Assembly (NCBI RefSeq): GCF_013155335.1
Contig: NZ_JABJQZ010000008.1
Location: forward strand, 558,001 to 622,000
Length of the DNA: 64,000 nt
Direction: 5' to 3'
Source: Nocardioides sp. zg-1230
GTDB taxonomy: Bacteria; Actinomycetota; Actinomycetes; Propionibacteriales; Nocardioidaceae
Below the pieces are notes generated by a model. It saw only the letters and a list, made by a program, of their open reading frames with translations, was not told the DNA's origin and made no database searches. The translations under genes and the position numbers were made by a program. Below are positions 19,439 to 27,704 of this stretch, in pieces. Numbering within the stretch: position 1 is the stretch's first letter; the number at the start of each line of letters is the position of its first letter.

Positions 19439-19681
19439 ATGACGACGATGACGACGCTGGCGGCACACCCGACGACCGACCTCCACGGGCGTACGAACCG
19501 CCGGCTGCGCGCGGCGGGCATCGCGGCCCTCGTCGCCGCGGCGGTGGGCTCCGTGCTCGGCGCGTCACCCGCGATGTCCGACGCTCCCTCGACCGACAGC
19601 CACTGCCGGATGGATCTCGTGGGCAGCTACTGGTCGAGCAGTGGCTGCACCGACGAGCCGGCGGCGACGAGCGCCCGCTGA
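19439..19681 (+). CDS. small secreted protein between two B12-MerR regulators
   Basis: An 80 aa product. A basic stretch (GRTNRRLR) and hydrophobic segment at about 24-41 end in a likely signal peptidase site (GASPA). The mature part would be only about 34 residues with two cysteines (Cys56, Cys70) that could form a disulfide (SHCRMD...SSSGCTDE). No known domain. ATG 19439 has AGGAG 8 nt upstream. An in-frame ATG at 19343 would start within the operator repeats and is less likely. It is divergent from copy 1 and convergent with copy 2 of the CarH-like regulators, and its promoter carries their candidate 11-bp sites. Confidence 0.65.
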   Translation: MTTMTTLAAHPTTDLHGRTNRRLRAAGIAALVAAAVGSVLGASPAMSDAPSTDSHCRMDLVGSYWSSSGCTDEPAATSAR

Positions 19682-19721
19682 ACCGCTGACGCTGAGCCGC
19701 CGCTGAGCCGCTCTGGCGCGG

Positions 19722-20591
19722 TCAGCTGACGGCGCCGAGGCGGGTGGCCAGGGCGGCCGCGGCCGCACCCGCGTGGTGGCCGAGGTGCACCGGGCCCTCG
19801 ACGCGGTCCTGGTGGGCGCCGCCGAGCAGCACCTCGGTCATCGGCAGGAGCGCGTTGCTCACCTCTCGCACCGCCGGGAGGTCCTCGATCGTCGGGGCGG
19901 CGAGCACCACCGCCTGCGGCTGGATGAGCCGGACGGCGCCCACCCAGGCCTCCAGCGGCAGGTCTCCGCCGAGGTAGGTCACCGCGACACCGCGCGACCT
20001 CAGCACCAGCGCGAACGCCAGCACGCCGATCTCGTGGCGGGAGCCGCGTGCGAGCCCGACGACGACGCGCGGCCCCCCGCTCGGGGCGGGCGGCAGGGAC
20101 TGGAAGGTGAGGGCGAGCCTGCGGTGCACGGCGCCGGTCACGAAGTGCTCACCGGCCACCGAGACGAGCCCGCGCTGCCACGCCTTGCCGAGGTGGACCA
20201 TCGATGGAAGCAGCCAGTCGTCGACCACCGACACGACGTCGATGTCGGCGAACCCCTCGGCGAGCAGCCGCTCGAGCTGGGGGACGTCGAAGTCCTGCGC
20301 GCACGAGACGAGGGTCTCGAAGCGAGCCTCGTAGGCCGGCTCCTCGGGTCGCTCGACCTCGGCCTCCGCGGCCGCGACGTCCTCGGTCACGTGGCGGGCC
20401 GCCTCCTGCGCCGTCCAGCCGGCCTCGACCAGGCTGCGCATCACGCTGAGCCGGCGCACCGCCTCGTCGTCGTAGAGCCGGTAGTTGCCGGGCGAGCGCT
20501 GCGGCACGACCACGCCGTAGCGCTGCTCCCACTTGCGGAGCGTCCCCGAGGGCACGCCGGTGAGCTCGGCGGTGCGGCTCACTGTGTACAC
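19722..20591 (-). CDS. MerR-type regulator with B12-binding domain (CarH/LitR-like), copy 2
   Basis: A 289 aa paralogue of the gene at 18462, nearly identical in the recognition region (TLRKWEQRYGVV, NYRLYDDEAVRRLSVMR), so both may bind similar DNA. The cap motif is Trp138, Glu148 and His149 (W-x9-EH), the likely B12 lower ligand is His186 (SRHEIG), and the loop LLGGAH is kept. Again Gln follows the cap Trp. The GTG at 20591 has TACCGT 6 nt upstream, suggesting a leaderless mRNA. Its own promoter lacks the clear TGGACA pairs seen by copy 1. Two such regulators may form mixed tetramers or respond to different cobalamin states; that is inference. Confidence 0.88.
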   Translation of the reverse strand: MYTVSRTAELTGVPSGTLRKWEQRYGVVVPQRSPGNYRLYDDEAVRRLSVMRSLVEAGWTAQEAARHVTEDVAAAEAEVERPEEPAYEARFETLVSCAQDFDVPQLERLLAEGFADIDVVSVVDDWLLPSMVHLGKAWQRGLVSVAGEHFVTGAVHRRLALTFQSLPPAPSGGPRVVVGLARGSRHEIGVLAFALVLRSRGVAVTYLGGDLPLEAWVGAVRLIQPQAVVLAAPTIEDLPAVREVSNALLPMTEVLLGGAHQDRVEGPVHLGHHAGAAAAALATRLGAVS

Positions 20592-20743
20592 ACCTTCACG
20601 GTAGACGGGCGACAGGCGTCTGGGCAGCCATTTCGGGACACGTTCTGCTGCGCGGCGACCTGGACGAACCCTGCCGAGCGCCCCCCGGCCTCCCGTGCCC
20701 GGGCCGCCGTCGGGGCCGGCGCGGGACTTGGCAGGATGGCGCC

Positions 20744-21442
20744 ATGGTGAGCCCCGAGACCCCGTACGACGCCGGGACCAGCGTGGAGGTCGCCCGCGCG
20801 GAGAGCCCCCGCGGCGAGGTGGTGCTGCGACGGCGTACGTCCGGGAACGGCGCCGACGTGCTCGAGCTCCGCGTCAACGGGGTGTTCGTGATGGACACCC
20901 TCGAGACGACGAGCGAGATCGAGCTCGCCGCGCAGGCGCTCGACCTCGTCGAGGAGCCGTCAGCGGTGCTCGTCGGCGGGCTCGGGCTCGGCTTCACGCT
21001 CCAGCGGGTCCTGGCCGACCCCCGTGTCGAGCGGGCGGTCGTGGTGGAGATCGAGGAGGCGCTGATCCGGTGGATGCGCGACGGCACGGTGCCGCACGGG
21101 CCCGGCGTGCTCGCCGACACCCGCGCGAGCCTCGTCAACGCCGACATCGCGATGGCGATCGCCGAGGCGCGGTCGACGTACGACCTGGTGCTCCTCGACG
21201 TGGACAACGGCCCGGGCTACCTGGTGCACGAGCGCAACGAGGCGGTGTACGCCGAGGAGTTCCTCCGGCGCTGCCGCGACGTGCTGGGCCCCGGGGGCGT
21301 GCTGGTGGTCTGGTCGGCCAGCGCCGCGCCGGAGCTGCTCGCCTCGCTCGAGGCGGTGTTCGGTGCCGCGGAGGAGCAGGCCCACGACGTGCTGCTGCAG
21401 GACCGCCCGGAGCAGTACTACCTCTACCTGGCCCGTCGCTGA
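20744..21442 (+). CDS. spermidine-synthase-like methyltransferase-fold protein
   Basis: A 232 aa Rossmann-fold protein. VLVGGLGLGFTLQRVL (about residues 75-90) is the nucleotide-binding loop, VVVEIEEALIRWM the following acidic strand, and LVLLDVDNGPGYL the catalytic-region strand of polyamine-synthase-like proteins. It is shorter than true spermidine synthases (about 280 aa) and lacks the N-terminal beta domain in full, so the reaction is uncertain. Actinomycetes carry several such proteins of unknown substrate. It converges with the penicillin-binding protein gene, 13 bp apart. Confidence 0.75.
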   Translation: MVSPETPYDAGTSVEVARAESPRGEVVLRRRTSGNGADVLELRVNGVFVMDTLETTSEIELAAQALDLVEEPSAVLVGGLGLGFTLQRVLADPRVERAVVVEIEEALIRWMRDGTVPHGPGVLADTRASLVNADIAMAIAEARSTYDLVLLDVDNGPGYLVHERNEAVYAEEFLRRCRDVLGPGGVLVVWSASAAPELLASLEAVFGAAEEQAHDVLLQDRPEQYYLYLARR

Positions 21443-21455
21443 GGCCCGCCGGACC

Positions 21456-23345
21456 TCAACGCAGGAAGGCCTCGAGCACCGGGCCGGCGGTCTGCGACCC
21501 GGAGACGCCGGTCTCGACGAAGACGGCGACCGCGAGGTCGCCCCGGGTCGCGATCATCCACGCGTGCGTCGGGAGCGACCCGGACGCGTCGGGCTGGCCG
21601 TGCTCCGCGGTGCCGGTCTTGGCGCCGACCTCGCCCGGGACGTCCTGGAGGAAACGGCCCGAGCCCGTGGTCACCACGGCCCGCATCAGGCCGCGCAACG
21701 TGCCCGACTCGGGTCCGGTCAGCGGCGCCTGCGGCGGCACCTGCTCGACCCGGTGGTCCGGGAGCAGCACGGGCAGCACGGCCCGACCGGCCCGGACGGA
21801 CGCGGCGACCGTGGCCATGGCGAACGGGCTGGCCAGCACGGTGCCCTGGCCGATCATGTCGGCGGCGGCGCCCGTCTCGGTCTCCGGCGGCGGCACCTGC
21901 CCGAAGTAGACCGGGAAGCCGAGGTCGTGGTCGGTGCCGAGCCCGAGGGCCTGCGCGGCGGCGGTGAGCTCGCCCTCCGCGAGGCGGTCGGCGTTGCCGA
22001 TGAGGGCGGTGTTGCACGACTGGGCGATGGCCTGGGTGAGGGTGACGTCGCCGAGCGAGGAGGCCGGGTAGTCGTCGTAGTTCTTGAACGACCGCCCGTC
22101 CACGACCGTGGTGGCAGGGCACGACACGACGTCGTCGACGCCCATCCCGCTGCGCAGCAGGGCGAGCGACGTGACGACCTTGAAGGTCGAGCCGGGGGCG
22201 TACTGCCCGGTCATCGCGAGGTCCGCACCCGCGGCGCCGGCGCCGTTGGCGCTCGCCAGGACCGCGCCGTCGGAGGGACGGATGGCCACGAGCGCTGCCG
22301 CCGGGGCGCCGTCGCCGAGGCCGGCGAGCACGTCCTCGGCCTTCTGCTGCAGCGCGGGATCGAGGGTGGTGGCGAGGTCGGCACCGTCGGTGGCGGGGAC
22401 CTGGGCGAGGGTGCGCAGCTGGTCGTCGGCGCCCCGGGCGACGACGGCGGTCCCGGGCTGTCCCCGCAGCTGCTCGTCGTAGCGCTGCTGGAGGCCCGAC
22501 AGCCCGACCTCGTCACCGGCGACGATGCGGCCCTCCGAGGCCTCGACGACCTCGGCGGTGGCCGGGCCGACGCGTCCGAGCAGGGCCGCGGCGAACTCGC
22601 GCGTCGGGGCGAGCGGCAGGGTGTCCCGCACGGCGAGCGCACCCCGGACCTCCGCGAAGGCCGGCAGCACCTCGAGGGCGTCGTCCTCGCGCAGGACGAG
22701 GGCCTCGACGAAGGCCTCTGCGCCCATCGCCTCCGCGCGCTCGACGTACGACGCCACGTCGACGTCGAGGACCCGGGCGATCCGGCGGGCGCTGCGGGTG
22801 ACCTGCGGGCCGTCGACCTTGGTCTTGTCCAGCCCGTAGCGCAGCACCGGTCGCTCGGTCACGAGGACCGCGCCCCCGGCCCCGGTGATGTCGCCGCGCA
22901 CCGGGTCGAGCGTGCGCAGGCCGAGGGAGTCACCCTCGGCGAGGTCGGGGACCAGCGCGTCGGGCGCCCAGTCGACCCGCCAGCCGGTGCCGGTCGGCAC
23001 CAGGGCCACCGTGGTGTCGTACTCCCACGGAGCGTCGGTCAGGTCCCACCGCCAGGCCAGTACCGCCGTCGCCGAGCCGGGGTCGTCGCTGGTGGCCTCG
23101 ACCTCGTCGACCGAGGCGACCTCGACGGCGACCGGCACGTCCTCGAGCGGGGACACGAGGTCGGCGAACGCGGCACGGTCGGCCCCGTCGGTCAACGGGA
23201 CGTCGCCGAGCGAGTGCTCCGACAGGGCGGCGGCGAGGTCGTCGGCCACTCCGGACGGCGGGGCGGCGTCGTCACCACCGAGCACGGAGCAGGCCGAGCT
23301 CACCCCCACGAGCAGAGCGGCGACCCCGAGACGGAGAGATCGCAT
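21456..23345 (-). CDS. lipoprotein class B penicillin-binding protein with MecA N-terminal domain
   Basis: A 629 aa peptidoglycan transpeptidase. A signal peptide with lipobox (GVSSAC, Cys19) is followed by an NTF2-like MecA_N domain (about 33-145), a dimerisation region and the penicillin-binding transpeptidase domain. Active-site motifs are S386TFK, S443CN and K576TG. It cross-links cell-wall stems on the outer face of the membrane. ATG 23345 lies 13 bp after the SRPBCC stop with a GGGGG Shine-Dalgarno stretch. This makes it the third gene of an ArsR-led operon, an unusual place for a PBP. MecA_N-type PBPs are often low-affinity for beta-lactams; whether this one is cannot be told from the sequence. 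Confidence 0.92.
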   Translation of the reverse strand: MRSLRLGVAALLVGVSSACSVLGGDDAAPPSGVADDLAAALSEHSLGDVPLTDGADRAAFADLVSPLEDVPVAVEVASVDEVEATSDDPGSATAVLAWRWDLTDAPWEYDTTVALVPTGTGWRVDWAPDALVPDLAEGDSLGLRTLDPVRGDITGAGGAVLVTERPVLRYGLDKTKVDGPQVTRSARRIARVLDVDVASYVERAEAMGAEAFVEALVLREDDALEVLPAFAEVRGALAVRDTLPLAPTREFAAALLGRVGPATAEVVEASEGRIVAGDEVGLSGLQQRYDEQLRGQPGTAVVARGADDQLRTLAQVPATDGADLATTLDPALQQKAEDVLAGLGDGAPAAALVAIRPSDGAVLASANGAGAAGADLAMTGQYAPGSTFKVVTSLALLRSGMGVDDVVSCPATTVVDGRSFKNYDDYPASSLGDVTLTQAIAQSCNTALIGNADRLAEGELTAAAQALGLGTDHDLGFPVYFGQVPPPETETGAAADMIGQGTVLASPFAMATVAASVRAGRAVLPVLLPDHRVEQVPPQAPLTGPESGTLRGLMRAVVTTGSGRFLQDVPGEVGAKTGTAEHGQPDASGSLPTHAWMIATRGDLAVAVFVETGVSGSQTAGPVLEAFLR

Positions 23346-23358
23346 GCCCCCGATGGTC

Positions 23359-23901
23359 TCAGGCGAACCGCTCGCGGTAGTGGGAGGACCCGCCGGCGTA
23401 GGCCTCCCAGTCGACGCCGTCCACGTCCGCGCCCGCGAGCACGGCAGCGAGGCGGTCGAGGTAGTACTCCCAGCCGGGGCCGACGCTCGCAGCCATCTCG
23501 ACACCCGTGGCACCCGGCGCGAGCACCTGGACGAACCGCAGCGACGTGACGCCATCAGTCTCCTCGAGCTCGAGCTCCATGTGCCACACCGCCTGCTCCC
23601 CCGAGCCGTCCTCGCTGAAGGGCTGCGGCTCGCGACCGCGGACGACGAAGCGTCGCGGCGGCTCGCACGCCAGCACGTCCATCTCCTCGGCGGGGGCGTC
23701 GTCACCCTCCGCTGTCATCCGGAAGGTCACCGACCCGGTCGCGGGGTCGCCGCTCCACGTGCCGATCCAGCGCTCCATGCGCGAGGGGTCGGTGCAGGCC
23801 GCCCAGACGTCGTCGAGCGGCGCCCGGAGCTCGCGCTCGATCACGAGCAGGGTGCTGCCGTCGCGCTCCTCGCGCCGGCCGTTCATCGAGGTGGTGCTCA
23901 T
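23359..23901 (-). CDS. SRPBCC (AHSA1-like) domain protein
   Basis: A 180 aa START/Bet v1-fold protein. LLVIERELRAPLDDVWAACT opens the domain, followed by RMERWIGTWSGDP and a C-terminal helix with PGWEYYLDRL. This is the AHSA1 form usually paired with ArsR regulators in actinomycetes. Its ATG overlaps the stop of the ArsR gene by 4 nt. The ligand is unknown; such proteins bind hydrophobic small molecules. It lies between a repressor and a penicillin-binding protein in one transcription unit. Confidence 0.88.
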   Translation of the reverse strand: MSTTSMNGRREERDGSTLLVIERELRAPLDDVWAACTDPSRMERWIGTWSGDPATGSVTFRMTAEGDDAPAEEMDVLACEPPRRFVVRGREPQPFSEDGSGEQAVWHMELELEETDGVTSLRFVQVLAPGATGVEMAASVGPGWEYYLDRLAAVLAGADVDGVDWEAYAGGSSHYRERFA

Positions 23902-24311
23902 GCGGTGTCCTCCTGCGGTGGGGATGGGTGGTGCGCCACGTGGTCCGCGGCGGCACCGACGACGGGGTCGGCGGCGGCCCGGCGCTCGCGCACCGTGCGG
24001 CGCACCTCGAGCTCGAGACCGTCGAAGGCCGACTCCGCGAACCTCGGCCGTGGCGCGCCCGCACCCTCGACCACGGCCAGCCAATCGGTGAGGACGGCCA
24101 GCCCGTCGCGCCGGAGCCGGTAGTGCCGCTCGCGCCCGCGGTCCTCGGCCTCGACGAGACCCGCCTCGGCGAGCACCTTCAGGTGACGGCTGATCGCCGG
24201 CCGGCTGATCGGGTGGTCGGCCGTCAGGTCGACCACGCGGGCCGCCCCCCGCGCCAGCCGTACGACGAGGTCGCGGCGCACCGGGTCAGCGAGGGCGGCA
24301 AACGGATCCAC
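23898..24311 (-). CDS. ArsR-family transcriptional repressor
   Basis: A 137 aa winged-HTH protein. ALADPVRRDLVVRLARG, then ISRPAISRHLKVLAEAGLV (recognition helix about 37-50) and RERHYRL (wing) define the ArsR/SmtB fold of the type that controls an adjacent AHSA1 gene. No CxC metal-binding pair is visible, so it is probably not a metal sensor. It starts with GTG at 24311. TACCAA as -10 lies 6 nt upstream and TTGACA as -35 17 bp further up, with a perfect inverted repeat covering the spacer. Autorepression of the ArsR-SRPBCC-PBP operon is likely. Confidence 0.9.
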   Translation of the reverse strand: MDPFAALADPVRRDLVVRLARGAARVVDLTADHPISRPAISRHLKVLAEAGLVEAEDRGRERHYRLRRDGLAVLTDWLAVVEGAGAPRPRFAESAFDGLELEVRRTVRERRAAADPVVGAAADHVAHHPSPPQEDTA

Positions 24312-24316
24312 GGGCT

Positions 24317-24346
24317 ATTGGTAACCCATTCGTTACCAATTGTCAA
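24317..24346 (-). promoter_or_regulatory. ArsR promoter with overlapping perfect operator
   Basis: ATTGGTAAC (24317-24325) and GTTACCAAT (24332-24340) form a 9-bp perfect inverted repeat with a 6-bp spacer. On the minus strand TTGACA (24346-24341) is a consensus -35. The repeat fills the 17-bp spacer and the -10 (TACCAA), so bound repressor would block RNA polymerase directly. Confidence 0.8.
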
Positions 24347-24381
24347 GGGTGGCCGAACGAGACGCCCATCCCGCGCGACTC

Positions 24382-24425
24382 TGGACAAACCTCGGACAAA
24401 CAGTGGACAAACACTCGACAGCCGC
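24382..24425 (+). promoter_or_regulatory. four 11-bp tandem repeats (candidate CarH-type operator, distant copy)
   Basis: TGGACAAACCT, CGGACAAACAG, TGGACAAACAC and TCGACAGCCGC lie head to tail at 24382, 24393, 24404 and 24415, exactly 11 bp apart. They match the two pairs next to the MerR/B12 gene at 19322 and lie 58 bp before the ATG of a small secreted protein. Confidence 0.7.
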
Positions 24426-24482
24426 CCCGTCGCCGTGATTCCGTGGAGCCTCGACCTTGATCCCCCCACAAGGAGCACCGAC

Positions 24483-24800
24483 ATGACGCGCACCTCCCGC
24501 ACCGCCTCCGGCCTCGCCGCCCTCTCCCTCGGCGTGGCGACCGTCGTCCTCGCGCCCACTGCGGCCCAGGCCAAGCCCGACACCGACTGCATGCGCGCTG
24601 GCATCAGCACGCTCAAGTCGGCCGGGCTCCTCTCGTCCGTGGCCAAGGACGGCCTCCCGATCGCCACGGCCGTCTCGGTCGGCGTGGCCCCCCGGGCCGG
24701 CACCGACGTCGCCTCCCTCCCGGACCCGCTCCCCCTCTCGGTCGTCCTGGCCGACCACCGGGCGGGCGACGACAGCCTGTTCATCTACCCCTGGTGCTGA
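24483..24800 (+). CDS. small secreted protein with TGGACA-repeat promoter
   Basis: A 105 aa protein with a signal peptide (hydrophobic about 9-27, cleavage after AAQA30). The mature part is about 75 residues, beginning KPDTDC, with one cysteine near the start (Cys36) and one as the last residue (IYPWC, Cys105). A disulfide joining both ends is possible. No known domain. AAGGAG is 8 nt before the ATG. It has its own terminator at 24836. It resembles the 19439 gene in size, export and promoter repeats but not in sequence, so the two may belong to one regulon. Confidence 0.75.
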   Translation: MTRTSRTASGLAALSLGVATVVLAPTAAQAKPDTDCMRAGISTLKSAGLLSSVAKDGLPIATAVSVGVAPRAGTDVASLPDPLPLSVVLADHRAGDDSLFIYPWC

Positions 24801-24835
24801 TGCTCGACGCCCGACCCGACGGCCTCCTCTGAAGG

Positions 24836-24872
24836 CGCCCCGCCGACCATCCCCGGTGTCGGCGGGGCGTTT
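24836..24872 (+). terminator. rho-independent terminator of small secreted gene
   Basis: Perfect 12-bp stem CGCCCCGCCGAC (24836-24847) with GTCGGCGGGGCG (24858-24869), loop of 10 nt, followed by TTT. Confidence 0.85.
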
Positions 24873-24939
24873 CCGTGCCCGGCCACGACCGGCGGCGCCC
24901 GCGAGGCGTACTCGCCCCCGGAGTGGGTACGGTCGAGCC

Positions 24940-26325
24940 GTGACCGAGACACGCACCGAGCACGACTCCATGGGCGAGGTCCAGGTGCCTCGCGACGCCC
25001 TCTGGCGGGCACAGACGCAGCGCGCGATCGAGAACTTCCCGATCAGCGGGCTCACCCTCCAGCCCCGGCACGTCCAGGCCCTGGCCCACGTCAAGGCGGC
25101 CGCCGCGACCGCCAACGCCGCGCTGGGCGTCGTACGCCACGAGCAGGCGCAGGCGATCGTCGCCGCGGCCGACGCCATCGCCGAGGGGACGCACGACGGG
25201 GAGTTCCCGATCGACGTCTTCCAGACCGGGTCGGGGACGAGCTCCAACATGAACGCCAACGAGGTCATCGCGACCCTGGCCGCCCGGGCCGACGTCGAGG
25301 TCCATCCCAACGACCACGTCAACGCCTCGCAGAGCAGCAACGACACGTTCCCCACCAGCATCCACGTCGCCGCCACCCTCGCGGTCGTCGACGACCTGCT
25401 GCCCGCGCTCGACCGGCTCGCCTCGTCGTTCGAGGCCAAGGCCGAGGAGTTCGCCGACACGGTGAAGTCCGGCCGCACCCACCTGATGGACGCCACGCCC
25501 GTCACGCTCGGGCAGGAGATGGGGGCCTACGCCGCCACGCTGCGGCTCGGCACGGAGCGGCTCGAGGCGGTGCTCCCGCGGGTGCGCGAGCTGCCGCTCG
25601 GCGGCACGGCCGTCGGTACCGGCATCAACACCCCGGCCGCCTTCGCCGAGCGCGCGATCGCCGCGCTCGCCGACCGGACCGGACAGCCCTTCACCGAGGC
25701 GGGCGACCACTTCGAGGCCCAGGGCACCCGCGACTCGCTGGTCGAGCTGTCCGGCGTGCTGCGCACGATCGCGGTGGGACTGACCAAGATCTGCAACGAC
25801 CTGCGCTGGATGTCGTCCGGGCCCACGACCGGGCTCGCCGAGATCCACCTCCCCGACCTGCAGCCCGGGTCGAGCATCATGCCGGGCAAGGTCAACCCGG
25901 TGCTGCCCGAGGCGACGCTGATGGTCTGCGCCCGTGTCGTCGGCAACGACGCCACGATCGCGTGGGCCGGCGCGTCCGGCAGCTTCGAGCTCAACGTGCA
26001 GATGCCCGTGATGGCGCACGCGCTGCTCGAGTCGATCCACGTCCTCTCCACCTCGTCGGTGCTGCTCGCCGAGCGGTGCGTCGACGGGATCACCGCGGAC
26101 GCCGACCGCATGCGCCACTACGCCGAGTCCTCCCCGTCGGTGGTCACCCCTCTCAATGCCCACATCGGCTACGAGGAGGCGGCCAAGGTCGCCAAGAAGG
26201 CGCTCGCCGACGGCGCGACGATCCGGGAGACGGTGATCGCGATGGGCTACGTCGAGCGCGGCGACCTGACCGAGGAGCAGCTCGACGCGGCCCTCGACGT
26301 CGATTCGATGACGGGTCGGGCATGA
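24940..26325 (+). CDS. fumC: class II fumarate hydratase
   Basis: A 461 aa fumarase of the aspartase/fumarase superfamily, interconverting fumarate and malate without a metal cluster. The superfamily signature GSSIMPGKVNP is at residues 310-320. TGSGTSSNMNANEV, SQSSNDTFPTS and GRTHLMDATP (His181) are the other active-site blocks. The GTG start at 24940 is supported by TACGGT six nt upstream (leaderless) and by the usual N terminus TRTEHDSMGEVQVP. It overlaps the methyltransferase gene by 4 nt. With the class I enzyme at 16764 the cell has both fumarase types. Confidence 0.95.
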   Translation: MTETRTEHDSMGEVQVPRDALWRAQTQRAIENFPISGLTLQPRHVQALAHVKAAAATANAALGVVRHEQAQAIVAAADAIAEGTHDGEFPIDVFQTGSGTSSNMNANEVIATLAARADVEVHPNDHVNASQSSNDTFPTSIHVAATLAVVDDLLPALDRLASSFEAKAEEFADTVKSGRTHLMDATPVTLGQEMGAYAATLRLGTERLEAVLPRVRELPLGGTAVGTGINTPAAFAERAIAALADRTGQPFTEAGDHFEAQGTRDSLVELSGVLRTIAVGLTKICNDLRWMSSGPTTGLAEIHLPDLQPGSSIMPGKVNPVLPEATLMVCARVVGNDATIAWAGASGSFELNVQMPVMAHALLESIHVLSTSSVLLAERCVDGITADADRMRHYAESSPSVVTPLNAHIGYEEAAKVAKKALADGATIRETVIAMGYVERGDLTEEQLDAALDVDSMTGRA

Positions 26326-27026
26326 GCGACATCACCAGCCCTGAGCACGTGCGCGCCCAGTACGAGACCGAGGACCGCCTCGAGACCCGTCGCTCGGTGT
26401 GGCACCCGACCGACGACGGCCGCGACCCCGCTGACGAGGCGTTCAAGGCCATCGACCGCGCCATGACCGGTGACTCGCGGGTCCTCGAGGTGGGCTGCGG
26501 CACCGGCGCCATGGCGGGACGGATCAACGCACTGCCCGGCGTCACGCTGGTCGCGGTCGACTTCTCCGAGCGCTTCGTCGAGCTGACGGCCGCCCGCGGC
26601 GTCGACGCCCGCCAGGCCGACATCTGCTACCTCCCCTTCGAGGACGACAGCTTCGACGTCGTCTACGCCGGCTGGATGCTCTACCACGTGCGCGACATCG
26701 ACCGGGCCCTCGCCGAGGTCCGCCGCGTGCTGCGTCCGGGCGGCACGTTCGTCGCGGTCACCAACGGCGACGACAGCCTCGCGGACCTGCGTCGCGAGGC
26801 CGGCGGCCGCCCGATGGTGACGAGCTTCTCGAGCGAGAACGGCGAGTTCACGCTGCGGCGGCGCTTCAGCGACGTACGCCGCCAGGACCTCGAGACCCGC
26901 GCCGTGTTCGCCGACCACGCCGAGGCGCAGGCCTATCTCGACTCCTCCGACGAGGGGCTCGTGCTGCCCGTCTTCGAGGGCTCGCGAACCTGCGCCGGCC
27001 ACGTGACGGTCTTCGAGGCACGCTGA
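26322..27026 (+). CDS. class I SAM-dependent methyltransferase
   Basis: A 234 aa protein. Motif I VLEVGCGTGAMAGRI at about residues 54-68 binds SAM, VAVDFSERFVEL is motif II, and LPFEDDSFDVVYAGWMLYHV and VLRPGGTFVAV complete the Methyltransf_11 pattern. The substrate is unknown. The ATG overlaps the fumC stop (ATGA), so it is translationally coupled to fumC, a pairing whose purpose is not obvious. Confidence 0.85.
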   Translation: MSDITSPEHVRAQYETEDRLETRRSVWHPTDDGRDPADEAFKAIDRAMTGDSRVLEVGCGTGAMAGRINALPGVTLVAVDFSERFVELTAARGVDARQADICYLPFEDDSFDVVYAGWMLYHVRDIDRALAEVRRVLRPGGTFVAVTNGDDSLADLRREAGGRPMVTSFSSENGEFTLRRRFSDVRRQDLETRAVFADHAEAQAYLDSSDEGLVLPVFEGSRTCAGHVTVFEAR

Positions 27027-27072
27027 CGAGCAGGGGCTGCCGATCGTCCGAAGTGCGTCCTAGCCTCGGGGC

Positions 27073-27672
27073 ATGACCGCGACCGACAGCGAGGCGACGT
27101 ACGAGATCAAGCCCCTCACGCCCGAGACCTGGCCGGCCTTCGACGACCTCGTCATCCGGCACAACGGGATCTTCGGCGGCTGCTACTGCATCGCGTTCCA
27201 CCCCGACGGCCCCGAGCGCGGCCAGGGCAAGGAGGCCAACCGCGCCCTGAAGCGGTCCTTCGTCGAGCAGGGCCTGGCCCACGCGGCGCTGGTGATGGAC
27301 GGCGACGAGGCCATCGCCTGGGCGGAGTACGGGACCCCGGCCGAGCTGCCGAGCATCCACCACCGCAAGCAGTACGACGCCGAGAAGGACGCCGACCCCG
27401 ACTACCGGATCACCTGCGTCTTCGTCGACCGCCGCCACCGCCGGCAGGGCCTCGTCGAGGTCGCGATCCGCGGTGCCCTCGACCTCATCGCCGAGGCCGG
27501 TGGCGGCGTGGTCGAGGGCTACCCCCACGACCTGACCCACCAGACGAAGAAGATGTCCTCGTCGTTCCTCTACAACGGCACGCGCCGCCTCTACGAGCGC
27601 CTCGGCTTCACCTACGTGCGGCCGAAGGGGCTGAAGAACTGCGTCATGCGGAAAACCATCGACGCCCATTGA
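27073..27672 (+). CDS. GNAT-family N-acetyltransferase
   Basis: A 199 aa GNAT protein. The acetyl-CoA loop is in CVFVDRRHRRQGLVEVAIRGAL (about 117-138), preceded by the beta strand bearing ITCVF and followed by the late helix with RRLYERLGFTYV. It transfers an acetyl group from acetyl-CoA to an amine; the substrate is unknown. TAGCCT six nt upstream of the ATG marks a leaderless start. Confidence 0.85.
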   Translation: MTATDSEATYEIKPLTPETWPAFDDLVIRHNGIFGGCYCIAFHPDGPERGQGKEANRALKRSFVEQGLAHAALVMDGDEAIAWAEYGTPAELPSIHHRKQYDAEKDADPDYRITCVFVDRRHRRQGLVEVAIRGALDLIAEAGGGVVEGYPHDLTHQTKKMSSSFLYNGTRRLYERLGFTYVRPKGLKNCVMRKTIDAH

Positions 27673-27677
27673 CCTAC

Positions 27678-27694
27678 ATACCCCCCAGGGGTAT
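27678..27694 (+). promoter_or_regulatory. CsoR-family-type operator overlapping the -10 box
   Basis: ATACCCCCCAGGGGTAT is a 7-bp perfect inverted repeat (ATACCCC/GGGGTAT) with spacer CCA, the form of operator bound by CsoR/CstR-family repressors. Its last three bases are the first three of the TATGTT -10 box (27692-27697), which lies 7 nt before the ATG at 27705. Confidence 0.7.
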
Positions 27695-27704
27695 GTTCCC
27701 AGAC

